From assembly GCF_037940415.1 (NCBI RefSeq), contig NZ_CP149798.1, positions 2,042,501 to 2,106,500 on the forward strand: 64,000 nt of DNA, read 5' to 3'. Positions within the stretch are counted from its first letter, which is position 1. Each line of letters starts with the position of its first letter. The translations under genes were made by a program, and so were the position numbers. This DNA comes from Streptomyces sp. f51. GTDB lineage: Bacteria; Actinomycetota; Actinomycetes; Streptomycetales; Streptomycetaceae. Positions 24,655 to 32,485 of the stretch are shown here, one piece after another. The notes below the pieces were generated by a model that had not been told where the DNA came from, ran no database searches, and saw nothing but the letters and a program-made list of their open reading frames with translations.

Positions 24655-24820
24655 GGTCGCGCGGACCGGCGGGACACCTTCGGGGCCGGTCGCGCGGACC
24701 GGCGGGACACCTTCGGGGCCGGTCGCGCGGACCGGCGGGGAACCGTTCGGGGCGGACCGGGCACGCGACCGGAACCGTTCGGGGCCGACCGGGCACGTGA
24801 CCGGAACCGTTCGGGTTTCA
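24655..24820. repeat. 33-bp tandem repeat, about five copies
   Basis: Units begin at 24655, 24688 and 24721 (three near-identical, GGTCGCGCGGACCGGCGGG core) and continue at 24754 and 24787 as a diverged form ending GGAACCGTTCGGG. The array fills the space between the divergent lipoprotein and small membrane protein genes. Each unit holds short inverted repeats, so it could be regulatory, or a simple VNTR. Confidence 0.8.
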
Positions 24821-24848
24821 TCCGGGATCGACGGGCAATCCGCTCGTC

Positions 24849-25142
24849 ATGTCCCCTAGATATCGCAACGGCTCGAATCAGGCGGGGACGGTCATCGCGA
24901 TCATCGCGGACGTCATGGCCGTCATCCTCGGTCTCTGGATCCTGATGTATCTGCTCGACGCCAATCGTGGCAACGAACTCGTGCAGTTCATCCACAGCAC
25001 CGCCAGCTGGCTCGCCGGCTGGTCGCGTGATCTGTTCACCTTCGACAAGGCGTGGGCGCGTGTCGTCGCCGGCTACGGTCTCGCCGCCGTCGTCTACCTG
25101 TTCATCGGCCACGCCGTGGCCAACCGCATGCACCGCCACTGA
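24849..25142 (+). CDS. Small membrane protein, two transmembrane helices
   Basis: A 97-residue protein with helices at about 14-38 and 68-90 and a basic C-terminus (ANRMHRH). Both termini are probably cytoplasmic. No domain is recognised; similar small proteins occur in Streptomyces without assigned function. No clear ribosome binding site precedes the ATG, and the 33-bp repeat array lies directly upstream. The gene ends at a strong bidirectional hairpin (25182-25216). Confidence 0.72.
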   Translation: MSPRYRNGSNQAGTVIAIIADVMAVILGLWILMYLLDANRGNELVQFIHSTASWLAGWSRDLFTFDKAWARVVAGYGLAAVVYLFIGHAVANRMHRH

Positions 25143-25181
25143 CCGGCACCGACGGCCGGGAGCGCACAGCGGGTCCGAAGC

Positions 25182-25216
25182 GTCCGGACGGTCCAGGAAC
25201 CCTGGACCGTCCGGAC
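25182..25216. terminator. Strong bidirectional terminator
   Basis: Perfect 16-bp stem (25182-25197 with 25201-25216) and a 3-nt loop between convergent genes ending at 25142 and 25219. Confidence 0.85.
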
Positions 25217-25218
25217 CT

Positions 25219-26301
25219 TCAGCGCGTGGGCGTGCAGCAGTCGGGGTCCAGGCCGACGGGCAGACGCTCGCCGCCGAAGACCGCGCAGGTGGCCTCGTCG
25301 CCGCCCAGCGCCGCGACCGCCAGCAGCAGGGAGCCCGCCGTCCAGGAGGTCAGCTCCTCGGGCCAGACGGCCCGGTCCTCGAAGACATAGCCCGTCCAGT
25401 ACAGACCGGACTTCGGATCGCGCAGGTGCTGGATGGACTGGAGGATCTCCAGGGCCCGGTCGGACTCGCCCATCGCCCAGAGCGCCAGGGCGAGTTCGGC
25501 CGACTCGCCGCCCGTCACCCACGGGTTGGGCACCACGCAGCGCACCCCGAGACCGGGCACCACGAAACGGTCCCAGCCCTCGTCCATACGGGACTTGGCC
25601 TCGGCGCCCGTCAACGCGCCCCCGAGCATCGGGTAGTACCAGTCCATCGAGTAGCGGTCCTTGTCGAGGAACCGCTCCGGGTGCAGCCGGATCGCGTGCC
25701 GCAGCGCGCCGACGGCCAGCTCCCAGTCGGGCTGCGGCTCCTCGCGCTGCTCGGCGATGGCGAGCGCGCAGCGCAGCGCGTGATGGACCGAGGAACTCCC
25801 CGTCAGCAGAGCGTCCTCGACCGCCCGTCCGTCGTCCTCGCGCTTCCAGCCGATCTGCCCGCCGGGCTGCTGGAGCCGCAGCACGAACTCCATGGCCGCG
25901 TACACCGCGGGCCACATGCGGTCCAGGAACACGTCGTCGCCGGTGGCGAGATAGTGGTGCCAGACGCCGACCGCGATGTACGCGCAGAAGTTGGTCTCGC
26001 GCCCGCGGTCGGTGACGTCCTCGAAGTCCCCGTCCGCGTAGGCCGCGTACCAGGAACCGTCCTCGTTCTGATGCCGTGCCAGCCACTCGTAGGCCCGCTC
26101 GGCGGCCTCGTGCTCGCCGGCCGCGTCGAGCGCCATCGCGGCCTCGGTGTGGTCCCACGGGTCGAGGTGGTGGCCGCGGAACCACGGGATGGCTCCGTCG
26201 GGGCGCTGCACCGCGAGGATCCCCCGCACGGTGGCGGTGGCCTCCTCCGCAGTGAGGACCCCGGGCAGGACGAGGTGCTCTGTCCGCCGGGGAGTGGTCA
26301 C
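25219..26301 (-). CDS. Prenyltransferase-like (alpha/alpha)6-barrel protein
   Basis: A 360-residue helical-barrel protein, of the kind annotated as prenyltransferase or glycosidase-like in Streptomyces. Repeats with the QNEDGSW/QRPDGAIPW pattern and WDHTEAAMALDAAG suggest a six-hairpin toroid; DxDD motifs of true terpene cyclases are not visible. Its GTG start overlaps the stop of the methyltransferase gene by four bases (GTGA), so it is translationally coupled. It closes a three-gene operon with the methyltransferase and a GT4 glycosyltransferase, which suggests processing of a glycoside or glycolipid. Function is otherwise unknown. Confidence 0.82.
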   Translation of the reverse strand: MTTPRRTEHLVLPGVLTAEEATATVRGILAVQRPDGAIPWFRGHHLDPWDHTEAAMALDAAGEHEAAERAYEWLARHQNEDGSWYAAYADGDFEDVTDRGRETNFCAYIAVGVWHHYLATGDDVFLDRMWPAVYAAMEFVLRLQQPGGQIGWKREDDGRAVEDALLTGSSSVHHALRCALAIAEQREEPQPDWELAVGALRHAIRLHPERFLDKDRYSMDWYYPMLGGALTGAEAKSRMDEGWDRFVVPGLGVRCVVPNPWVTGGESAELALALWAMGESDRALEILQSIQHLRDPKSGLYWTGYVFEDRAVWPEELTSWTAGSLLLAVAALGGDEATCAVFGGERLPVGLDPDCCTPTR

Positions 26302-27071
26302 GTGGCGTCCGCCTCGGAAACGGCCTGCGCGGAGCCGGTGGCGCCCGCGAGCTCCGGCAGGTGCGGCTTGGTCGCGTACGCCACGAAGCTCTTGCCGATC
26401 ACCGGGTTCAGCGCCTGCTCGACGACCCGGGTGGCCAGCGGCTTCTTCATGATGTCCCAGACCAGCAGCTTGTGGTACGCCCGCACGGGCAGCGCCTTGT
26501 CGTTGTCGACGCCGAACGCGCACTTCAGCCACCAGTACGGCGAGTGCAGCGCGTGCGCGTGGTGCGAGCCGTAGGGGCGCAGGCCCGCCTCGCGGATCTT
26601 GCCGAGCAGTTCGTCCGCCTTGTAGATGCGGATGTGGCCGCCCTCGACCTCGTGGTAGGCGTCGGACAGCGCCCAGCAGACCTTCTCCGGGCCGTAGCGC
26701 GGCACGGTGATGGCGATGCGCCCGCCCGGCTTGAGCACGCGGACCATCTCGGCGAGGACGCCCTTGTCGTCCGGGATGTGCTCCATGACCTCGGAGATGA
26801 TCACGACGTCGAAGGACTCGTCGGGGAAGGGCAGGGCGAGCGCGTCGCCCTCCATGGCCGTCGCGGTGGCCCCCGCGGGCGCCTCCCCGGCCTCCTTCAT
26901 CGCCGCGAACCACTTCGCGACCTCGCGGATCTCCTCGGCGTTCTGGTCAAGGGCTACGACCTGGGCTCCCCGCCGGTAGCACTCGAAGGCGTGCCGGCCG
27001 GCACCGCATCCGAGGTCCAGGACGCGGTCGCCGGGGGCGAGCGGGAACCGGGAGAAGTCGACGGTCAGCAC
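26298..27071 (-). CDS. Class I SAM-dependent methyltransferase (UbiE/Methyltransf_11 type)
   Basis: A 257-residue methyltransferase with motif I VLDLGCGAGRH (about 18-28), an acidic loop VVALDQNAEE, motif FDVVIISEVMEHI and a post-core region typical of Methyltransf_11. The GTG start overlaps the glycosyltransferase stop by seven bases, and its own stop overlaps the next gene by four. It is the middle gene of the operon and probably methylates the product made or modified by the glycosyltransferase. Substrate unknown. Confidence 0.87.
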   Translation of the reverse strand: MLTVDFSRFPLAPGDRVLDLGCGAGRHAFECYRRGAQVVALDQNAEEIREVAKWFAAMKEAGEAPAGATATAMEGDALALPFPDESFDVVIISEVMEHIPDDKGVLAEMVRVLKPGGRIAITVPRYGPEKVCWALSDAYHEVEGGHIRIYKADELLGKIREAGLRPYGSHHAHALHSPYWWLKCAFGVDNDKALPVRAYHKLLVWDIMKKPLATRVVEQALNPVIGKSFVAYATKPHLPELAGATGSAQAVSEADAT

Positions 27072-28528
27072 GTGGCCCTGCTTTCGCGGTTGGCTGCAAC
27101 TAGTTCATCGGCGGCGGGAGTGTGTTCCGCGGCCTCGGCGCGGTCGGGTCCCGGGGTCGCCGGGGTGCCGGCGTCCGGCGCGCCGCGCCCGTCGGTGCCC
27201 GCGGCGGCGCGGGAGCGGATCCGGGACGCGGACAGGGCCATCGCCGCACGATAGTGGGCCACCGTGCCCTCGGCCGCCTTGGCCCAGGTGAAGCGGGCGA
27301 GGACGCGCTCACGTCCGGCGGAGCCGAGCCGTGCGCGCAGCGCGGGGTCGCCGAGGAGCCGGCCGAGGGCCGCCGCCAGCGCTCCCGGGTCGCCCGGCGG
27401 AACGGCGAGGCAGGTCTCGCCGTCGGCTCCCGCGACCTCGGGGATCGCTCCGCCGGTGGTGGCCACCAGCGGTGTCCCGGTGGCCATCGCCTCGGCGGCG
27501 GGCAGCGAGAAACCTTCGTACAGGGAGGGCACACAGGCGACTTCGGTCGAGCGGACGAGGTCGACGAGTTCGGCGTCCGAGATGCCCTTGACGAACTCCA
27601 CGGCGTCGTCGAGGCCGTAGCGCTCGATGGCCTGGGCGACCGGTCCGTCCTCGGCGCGCCTGCCGACGACGACGAGGTGCGCGCCCGGGTGTTCGGTGCG
27701 GACCTTGGCGAGCGCCTCCACGAGGAACACCAGGCCCTTGAGCGGCACGTCGGCGCTGGAGGTGGTGACGATGCGGCCCGGCACCTGGGGCACGGAGGGA
27801 TCCGGCGAGAAGAGGTCGGTGTCCGCGCCGATGTGGACGACGTGGATGCGGTCCTGCTCGACCCGCAGATGGTCGACGATCTCCTGGCGGGAGGTGCCGG
27901 AGACGGTGAGGACGGACGGCAGGCGGCGCGCGACGCGCTTCTGCATCCGGGTGAAGGCGTACCAGCGGCGGACCGAGGCGCGGCGCTGCCAGCCCTCGGC
28001 GGCGTCCAGCTCCAGCTGCCGGTCGACGGTGATGGGGTGGTGGATGGTGGTCACCAGCGGGGCGCCGACGTCCCCGAGAAGGCCGTAGCCGAGCGTCTGG
28101 TTGTCGTGGACGACGTCGAACTCGCCGCGCCTGGCCCGCAGATGACGGCGGGCGCGCAGCGAGAAGGTCAGCGGCTCGGGAAAGCCGCCGGTCCACATCG
28201 TGCCGACCTCGACGGCGTCGATCCAGTCCCGGTACTCGTCGCGCCCGGGGGTGCGGAAGGGGTCGGGCTGACGGTAGAGGTCGAGGCTGGGCAGCTCGGT
28301 GAGGCTCAGGCCGGGCAGTCCCTCGTCGAGCACGGGGTAGGGCTGGGAACCGATGACCTCGACCCGGTGACCGAGGCGGGCGAGTTCGCGCGAGAGGTGC
28401 CGTACGTAGACACCCTGGCCGCCGCAGAACGGGTTTCCCTTGTAGGTGAGGAGCGCGATACGCAGGGGTCGTTCCCCGTCGGCTGCCGCGCCCTTCCCGG
28501 GGGCCGCCTCCATGGCCTCAGCGGTCAC
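27065..28528 (-). CDS. GT4-family glycosyltransferase
   Basis: A 487-residue GT-B fold retaining glycosyltransferase. The N-terminal domain has GGQGVYVRHLSRELARLGH, the typical glycine-rich loop; the C-terminal nucleotide-sugar domain has VPSLYEGFSLPAAEAMATG, the E-x7-E motif, and then GGAIPEV. The last ~60 residues are a Pro/Ala-rich tail. GTG start with AAGGGG about 8 nt upstream. It leads the operon with the methyltransferase and barrel protein. KstR-type site C lies 55 nt upstream, shared with the divergent kstR-like gene, so this operon may be co-controlled. It may glycosylate a lipid, sterol-like or cell-surface acceptor. Confidence 0.87.
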   Translation of the reverse strand: MTAEAMEAAPGKGAAADGERPLRIALLTYKGNPFCGGQGVYVRHLSRELARLGHRVEVIGSQPYPVLDEGLPGLSLTELPSLDLYRQPDPFRTPGRDEYRDWIDAVEVGTMWTGGFPEPLTFSLRARRHLRARRGEFDVVHDNQTLGYGLLGDVGAPLVTTIHHPITVDRQLELDAAEGWQRRASVRRWYAFTRMQKRVARRLPSVLTVSGTSRQEIVDHLRVEQDRIHVVHIGADTDLFSPDPSVPQVPGRIVTTSSADVPLKGLVFLVEALAKVRTEHPGAHLVVVGRRAEDGPVAQAIERYGLDDAVEFVKGISDAELVDLVRSTEVACVPSLYEGFSLPAAEAMATGTPLVATTGGAIPEVAGADGETCLAVPPGDPGALAAALGRLLGDPALRARLGSAGRERVLARFTWAKAAEGTVAHYRAAMALSASRIRSRAAAGTDGRGAPDAGTPATPGPDRAEAAEHTPAADELVAANRESRATC

Positions 28529-28582
28529 TTCCGGTCCCCTTCTCCCTGCGATTTCCCGCGAGATTACGCCGGGACGCTAATC

Positions 28583-28596
28583 TAGAACAAGTTTCA
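28583..28596. promoter_or_regulatory. KstR-type operator C (autoregulatory candidate)
   Basis: TAGAACAAGTTTCA fits TnnAACnnGTTnnA. It lies between the glycosyltransferase operon (start 28528, minus) and the kstR-like gene (plus), 55 nt from the former. Confidence 0.7.
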
Positions 28597-28768
28597 GACT
28601 TGATCGTTCACGGAGCACTGAATCTACCGGCAGGTAGCGCCGCTGTGAGCGGTGGAGCAGGTGATTCACGCCACGACCGGGCGGCGGAATCAGCTGATCC
28701 ACTCGGTGGTGCCGCACCCTGCCGGGCCGGCTCGTCGCTCCCTCTCGCCGATGTCACGGAACGGACCC

Positions 28769-29470
28769 ATGCCTGCGGAAGCCAAGGCGGACTCGAAGAA
28801 CGCGCGACCGGCGCCGGGGGCCAGCACGCCCGCCGCGCGGTCCGGCACCGCGCACACCCGTCCGCACTCCCTGTCGCGTCCCGCCTCTCCCCCGCTCACC
28901 GAGCGGCAGGAGGCGCGCCGCCGCCGGATCCTGCACGCGAGCGCGCAGCTGGCCAGCCGGGGCGGCTTCGACGCCGTGCAGATGCGCGAGGTCGCGGAGT
29001 CCTCGCAGGTGGCGCTCGGCACCCTGTACCGCTACTTTCCCTCGAAAGTGCATCTGCTGGTCGCCACGATGCAGGACCAGCTGGCGCACATGCACGGCAC
29101 GCTGCGCAAGAAGCCGCCGGCCGGGGACACGGCCGCGGAGCGGGTGGCGGAGACCCTGATGCGGGCGTTCCGCGCCCTCCAGCGCGAGCCGCACCTGGCC
29201 GACGCGATGGTCCGCGCGCTCACGTTCGCGGACCGCAGTGTCAGCCCCGAGGTCGACCAGGTGTCGCGGCAGACCACGGTGATCATCCTGGACTCGATGG
29301 GCCTGGACGATCCGACGCCGGCCCAGCTCTCCGCCGTCCGGGTGATCGAGCACACCTGGCACTCGGCCCTGATCACCTGGCTCTCCGGCCGCGCCTCCAT
29401 CGCCCAGGTCAAGATAGACATCGAGACGGTCTGCCGCCTGATCGACCTGACGGACCCGTCCGAGCGGTAG
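28769..29470 (+). CDS. kstR: KstR-like TetR-family repressor of steroid catabolism
   Basis: A TetR protein (233 residues from the ATG at 28769; ATG 28751 and GTG 28652 are alternatives, none with a strong ribosome binding site). It matches mycobacterial KstR closely across the DNA-binding domain: RRRRILHASAQLASRGG, FDAVQMREVAESSQVALGTL and YRYFPSKVHLLVATM. The C-terminal domain also agrees (LADAMVRALTFAD, EVDQVSRQ, then WHSALITWLSGRAS). KstR is released by a 3-oxo-cholestenoyl-CoA-type ligand in mycobacteria. Sites fitting its consensus occur at 4155, 18015, 28583, 32436 and, less exactly, 43916 and 44047. The N-terminal 60 residues are a long, disordered Ala/Pro tail absent from the mycobacterial protein. 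Confidence 0.85.
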   Translation: MPAEAKADSKNARPAPGASTPAARSGTAHTRPHSLSRPASPPLTERQEARRRRILHASAQLASRGGFDAVQMREVAESSQVALGTLYRYFPSKVHLLVATMQDQLAHMHGTLRKKPPAGDTAAERVAETLMRAFRALQREPHLADAMVRALTFADRSVSPEVDQVSRQTTVIILDSMGLDDPTPAQLSAVRVIEHTWHSALITWLSGRASIAQVKIDIETVCRLIDLTDPSER

Positions 29471-29496
29471 ACCCGGGCCCGCCGGAGGACCCGGGT
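29471..29496 (+). terminator. Short hairpin after kstR-like gene
   Basis: Seven-bp stem ACCCGGG/CCCGGGT (29471-29477 with 29490-29496) starting directly after the stop codon. Confidence 0.45.
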
Positions 29497-29531
29497 CGCC
29501 CCCGGGAGCGGAACCGGCAGGATCCACACCA

Positions 29532-29603
29532 CGAACCGGACCCCGCCCACGAACCGGGCCGCCCCCGCGAACCGGGCCGCCCCCGCGAGCCGGAGCCACG
29601 GCC
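29532..29603. repeat. 18-bp tandem repeat, four copies
   Basis: Units CGAACCGGGCCGCCCCCG begin at 29532, 29550, 29568 and 29586 with small changes, between the convergent kstR-like and TPR genes. No function is apparent. Confidence 0.7.
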
Positions 29604-29655
29604 CCCGGAGCGGCCCCCCGCTCCGCGGTGCCCGGAGTGGCCGCGCGGGCCCCGG

Positions 29656-30519
29656 CTAGCCGACGTCCGCCAGGCCGCTCCAGCTCCGGCCGATCGCCCT
29701 CTCCCCCGCCCAGCGCTCCAGCAGCAGCCGCGCCTGAGGCTCCGGAGCCGCGAGCGACACCGCCTGGGCACCCGCCAGGACCTCGCGCTCCTGCTGATGG
29801 GTGCCCTCGCTGCAACAGGCGCAGAGCAGCCGTACGGAACTGGCCGGCTCGGCGCCGAAGCCGTGCTCGGTGAACAGGGCGAGCAGGGCCTCCAGGTCCC
29901 CCGCCTCGCCCGCGGCGACCGTCACCTCCAGCGTCGGCAGCGGCGAGGCCTCGAAGAGCGTGAGCTCGTCGAACACAGGGAACGCCGTGCCGTCGTAGAC
30001 CCGCTCCCCCTTGGGTTCGCCGTCGTGGACCACGATCTCGCCGTACCGGCGTCCGCCCGTGACGGGCACGTTGACCACGCGGCCCCGGGTCGGGCACAAC
30101 CGCTCGATCCACACGACCTCCCGCTGCCCCTCGGTGTCCAGCCGCACACAGGCGGCGCCGAAGCGGCCGTCGATCTCGCCCTCCCCGCCAGGGAGTTCGA
30201 TGCCGAAGCCGCTCCAGGCGTCGCGGGCCGTCGCCCAGTCCCGCAGGATCGTGGCGGCGATCCCGAGGTTCCAGTACGCGGGGTCGCCCTCCCCCCGCGG
30301 GGAACGGGCCGCCGCCTCGCGCCCGAGGTCGAGCGCCTTCTCCCAGTTCCGCAGGAACTTGTGGGCGAGCGCGGCGTCGTACCACCACACCGCGCTCGGC
30401 TCCTCGTCGGGGAAATGCGCGAGGACCTGTTCGTGGAGGTCGGCGGACCGCTGCCACTCCCCGGCGTCGAACGCCTCTCTCGCTTCCCCGATCAGCTTCC
30501 TGGCCTCGGACTTGCGCAC
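29656..30519 (-). CDS. Tetratricopeptide repeat protein
   Basis: A 287-residue soluble protein. The first ~110 residues form two to three TPR-like helical hairpins (EAFDAGEWQRSADLHEQVL, AALAHKFLRNWEKALDLGRE, NLGIAATILRDWATARDAW). The rest (120-287) is a mixed domain with VWIERLCPTRGRVVNVPV and a CACC pair near 245. Similar Streptomyces proteins are annotated only as TPR proteins. Start is GTG at 30519. A hairpin at 30565-30587 separates it from the ferredoxin operon, so it is likely independent. Function unknown; TPR proteins mediate protein-protein contacts. Confidence 0.8.
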   Translation of the reverse strand: MRKSEARKLIGEAREAFDAGEWQRSADLHEQVLAHFPDEEPSAVWWYDAALAHKFLRNWEKALDLGREAAARSPRGEGDPAYWNLGIAATILRDWATARDAWSGFGIELPGGEGEIDGRFGAACVRLDTEGQREVVWIERLCPTRGRVVNVPVTGGRRYGEIVVHDGEPKGERVYDGTAFPVFDELTLFEASPLPTLEVTVAAGEAGDLEALLALFTEHGFGAEPASSVRLLCACCSEGTHQQEREVLAGAQAVSLAAPEPQARLLLERWAGERAIGRSWSGLADVG

Positions 30520-30564
30520 GCATCCCGCCCCGGTCGATCCGTCGAAACGGCTGGAGGATATCCA

Positions 30565-30587
30565 GGGCGCGGGCCGTCCCCGCGCCC
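30565..30587 (-). terminator. Hairpin terminator of ferredoxin operon
   Basis: Nine-bp perfect GC stem (30565-30573 with 30579-30587), 5-nt loop, just after the ferredoxin stop on the minus strand. Confidence 0.65.
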
Positions 30588-30598
30588 GGCCCCACGGC

Positions 30599-30832
30599 CT
30601 ACTCCTCGGGCGGGAACACCGGCTCGCCGCCGGCGGGCAGCGAGATCATGACGGCCTCGACCGGGCAGCCCTCGGCCGCCGCGAGGATCTTCTCGTTGGC
30701 GTCGGTCTCCGGCTCCACGGGGTGGGACTGCATGCCGGCGTCGAGGCGGAAGGCGCCCGGGGCGAGGTGGACGCACTGGGCCGAGCCGATGCAGACGGAC
30801 CGGTCGACCTCGACCCGCCAGCGGTCACCCAT
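30599..30832 (-). CDS. 3Fe-4S ferredoxin (FdxD-like, P450 partner type)
   Basis: A 77-residue ferredoxin with a single cluster: Cys in RSVCIGSAQCVH (C-x5-C spacing, missing the central Cys of 4Fe-4S proteins) and a third in EGCPVEAV, the pattern of 3Fe-4S ferredoxins that serve cytochromes P450. It starts 2 nt after the aldehyde dehydrogenase stop, so they are one operon. In mycobacteria a comparable ferredoxin (FdxD) is in the KstR regulon and can deliver electrons to CYP125. Here the CYP125-like gene is at 44131, about 11 kb away, and is the obvious candidate partner. A ferredoxin reductase is not in the window. Confidence 0.87.
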   Translation of the reverse strand: MGDRWRVEVDRSVCIGSAQCVHLAPGAFRLDAGMQSHPVEPETDANEKILAAAEGCPVEAVMISLPAGGEPVFPPEE

Positions 30833-30834
30833 CC

Positions 30835-32292
30835 TCAGGCCTCCCAGCCGGCCGGCAGATGGATCATCTTGTGCTCCAGGAACTCGCCGAACCCCTCGGG
30901 TCCGAACTCCCGCCCGAGCCCCGAGTTCTTGTAGCCACCGAAGGGGCCCAGCATGTCGAGGCTGAAGGTGTTCACCGAGTAGGTGCCGGTACGGACCCGG
31001 CGGGCGATGTCGATGCCATGGGCGACGTCCGCGGTCCAGACGCTGCCGCTCAGCCCGTAGTCGGAGTCGTTGGCGATCTTCACGGCCTCGGCCTCGTCGC
31101 CGTAGGGGAGCAGGCAGATCACCGGGCCGAAGATCTCCTCGCGGGCGATGCACATCGAGTTGTCGACGTCCCCGAACAGGGTCGGCTCGACGTACCAGCC
31201 GCGGTCGAGACCCCGCGGACGCCCGCCGCCCGCCAGGATCTTGGCGCCCTCCTCCTGGCCGATGCGGATGTAGTCGAGGTTGCGGCGCCGCTGCCGCTCG
31301 GCGACCAGCGGGCCGACCTGGGTGGCCGGATCGAGCGGGTCGCCGACGACCAGCGCGCTCGCCGCCGTGGCGAAGGCGTCCGCGAACTCGTCGTAGCGCG
31401 AGCGGGGCACGAGGATGCGGGTCTGGGCCACACAGGCCTGGCCGTTGTTCATCCAGGCCGCCGAGACGATCCCGGGGACCGAGGTGGCGAGGTCGGCGTC
31501 GGGCAGCACGACGGCGGCCGACTTGCCGCCCAGCTCCAGTGTCACGCGGGTGAGATTGCGGGAGGCCACCTCCATGACCCGCTTGCCGGCCGCGACCGAG
31601 CCGGTGAAGGAGACCTTGTCGACTCCGGGGTGCCCGACCAGGTACTCGCTGACCTCGCGGTCGGCCGGGAGGATCGACAGCACGCCCTCGGGCAGCCCGG
31701 CCTCGCGCGCGATCTCGCCGAGCAGATAGGCGTCAAGGGGCGACTCGGGCGACGGCTTCAGGACGACGGTGCAGCCCGTCAGCAGCGCGGGCGCGAGCTT
31801 GGCCGCCGCCACGAACTGCGGGACGTTCCAGGGCACCACGGCCGCTACCACGCCCACCGGCTCACGGCGGACGAGCAGCTTGCCGAGGACTCCGTCGCGG
31901 CTCTCCTCGTACGTGTAGCCGCGCGCGACCGTGATCGCCGCGTCCCACACCATCATCGCGCCGAGGGCCTGCGCGAGGACGCTCCAGGAATAGGGGGAGC
32001 CGTTCTCCGAGGAGATGACCCGCGCGATCTCCTCGTGGCGTACGGCGATGGCGTCCTTGATCCGGGCCACGACCGCGATCCGCTCGTCCAGGCTCGTCCG
32101 GGGCCAGGGTCCCTCGTCGAACGCCCGCCGCGCCGCCGCGACCGCCCGGTCGACGTCCGCCGCCGAGGCGTGCGGCACCCGGCCGATGACCTCCTCGGTG
32201 TGCGGCGAGATCACCTCGATGACGTCCTTGCCGAGGGGGTCGGTCAACTCCCCGCCGATGAACAGCTGTCCGTGTTCCACGAGCTCGGTCAT
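30835..32292 (-). CDS. NAD(P)-dependent aldehyde dehydrogenase
   Basis: A 485-residue aldehyde dehydrogenase. The catalytic Glu lies in TLELGGKSAAVV, the catalytic Cys in NNGQACVAQT, the cofactor site in FTGSVAAGKRV and the C-terminal GPFGGYKNSGLGRE is typical of the ALDH superfamily. The ATG at 32292 begins the conserved N-terminus (QLFIGGELTDP); the longer frame upstream is unsupported and runs over operator D. It leads the operon with a P450-type ferredoxin, so a role in oxidising the aldehyde made by a P450/alcohol dehydrogenase route is reasonable. Dyad S4 (32331) and KstR-type site D (32436) lie in the upstream region shared with the MBL gene. Confidence 0.88.
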   Translation of the reverse strand: MTELVEHGQLFIGGELTDPLGKDVIEVISPHTEEVIGRVPHASAADVDRAVAAARRAFDEGPWPRTSLDERIAVVARIKDAIAVRHEEIARVISSENGSPYSWSVLAQALGAMMVWDAAITVARGYTYEESRDGVLGKLLVRREPVGVVAAVVPWNVPQFVAAAKLAPALLTGCTVVLKPSPESPLDAYLLGEIAREAGLPEGVLSILPADREVSEYLVGHPGVDKVSFTGSVAAGKRVMEVASRNLTRVTLELGGKSAAVVLPDADLATSVPGIVSAAWMNNGQACVAQTRILVPRSRYDEFADAFATAASALVVGDPLDPATQVGPLVAERQRRRNLDYIRIGQEEGAKILAGGGRPRGLDRGWYVEPTLFGDVDNSMCIAREEIFGPVICLLPYGDEAEAVKIANDSDYGLSGSVWTADVAHGIDIARRVRTGTYSVNTFSLDMLGPFGGYKNSGLGREFGPEGFGEFLEHKMIHLPAGWEA

Positions 32293-32330
32293 GGCCGACT
32301 GCCTCCCAAGGACGCTCTCTGGCACCTTGT

Positions 32331-32345
32331 CTGACACTCCATCAG
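32331..32345. promoter_or_regulatory. CTGAC-N5-GTCAG dyad, copy S4 (one mismatch)
   Basis: CTGAC ACTCC ATCAG, 39 nt before the aldehyde dehydrogenase start. The right arm differs by one base from the other copies. Confidence 0.5.
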
Positions 32346-32435
32346 ATACGAGAACTGATACCAGTTTCCGCCACATGAGTCCACGGCGCGGACACCGGCG
32401 AACTCCGTTACACAACAGTCGACTCGGGCTCCCAT

Positions 32436-32449
32436 TGGAACCCGTTCTA
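32436..32449. promoter_or_regulatory. KstR-type operator D
   Basis: TGGAACCCGTTCTA fits TnnAACnnGTTnnA. It lies in the divergent promoter of the aldehyde dehydrogenase/ferredoxin operon and the MBL hydrolase gene, 36 nt before the latter. Confidence 0.73.
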
Positions 32450-32485
32450 GTTATAGTGGCGGGAATCGGCGATGGGTGGAAGCGC

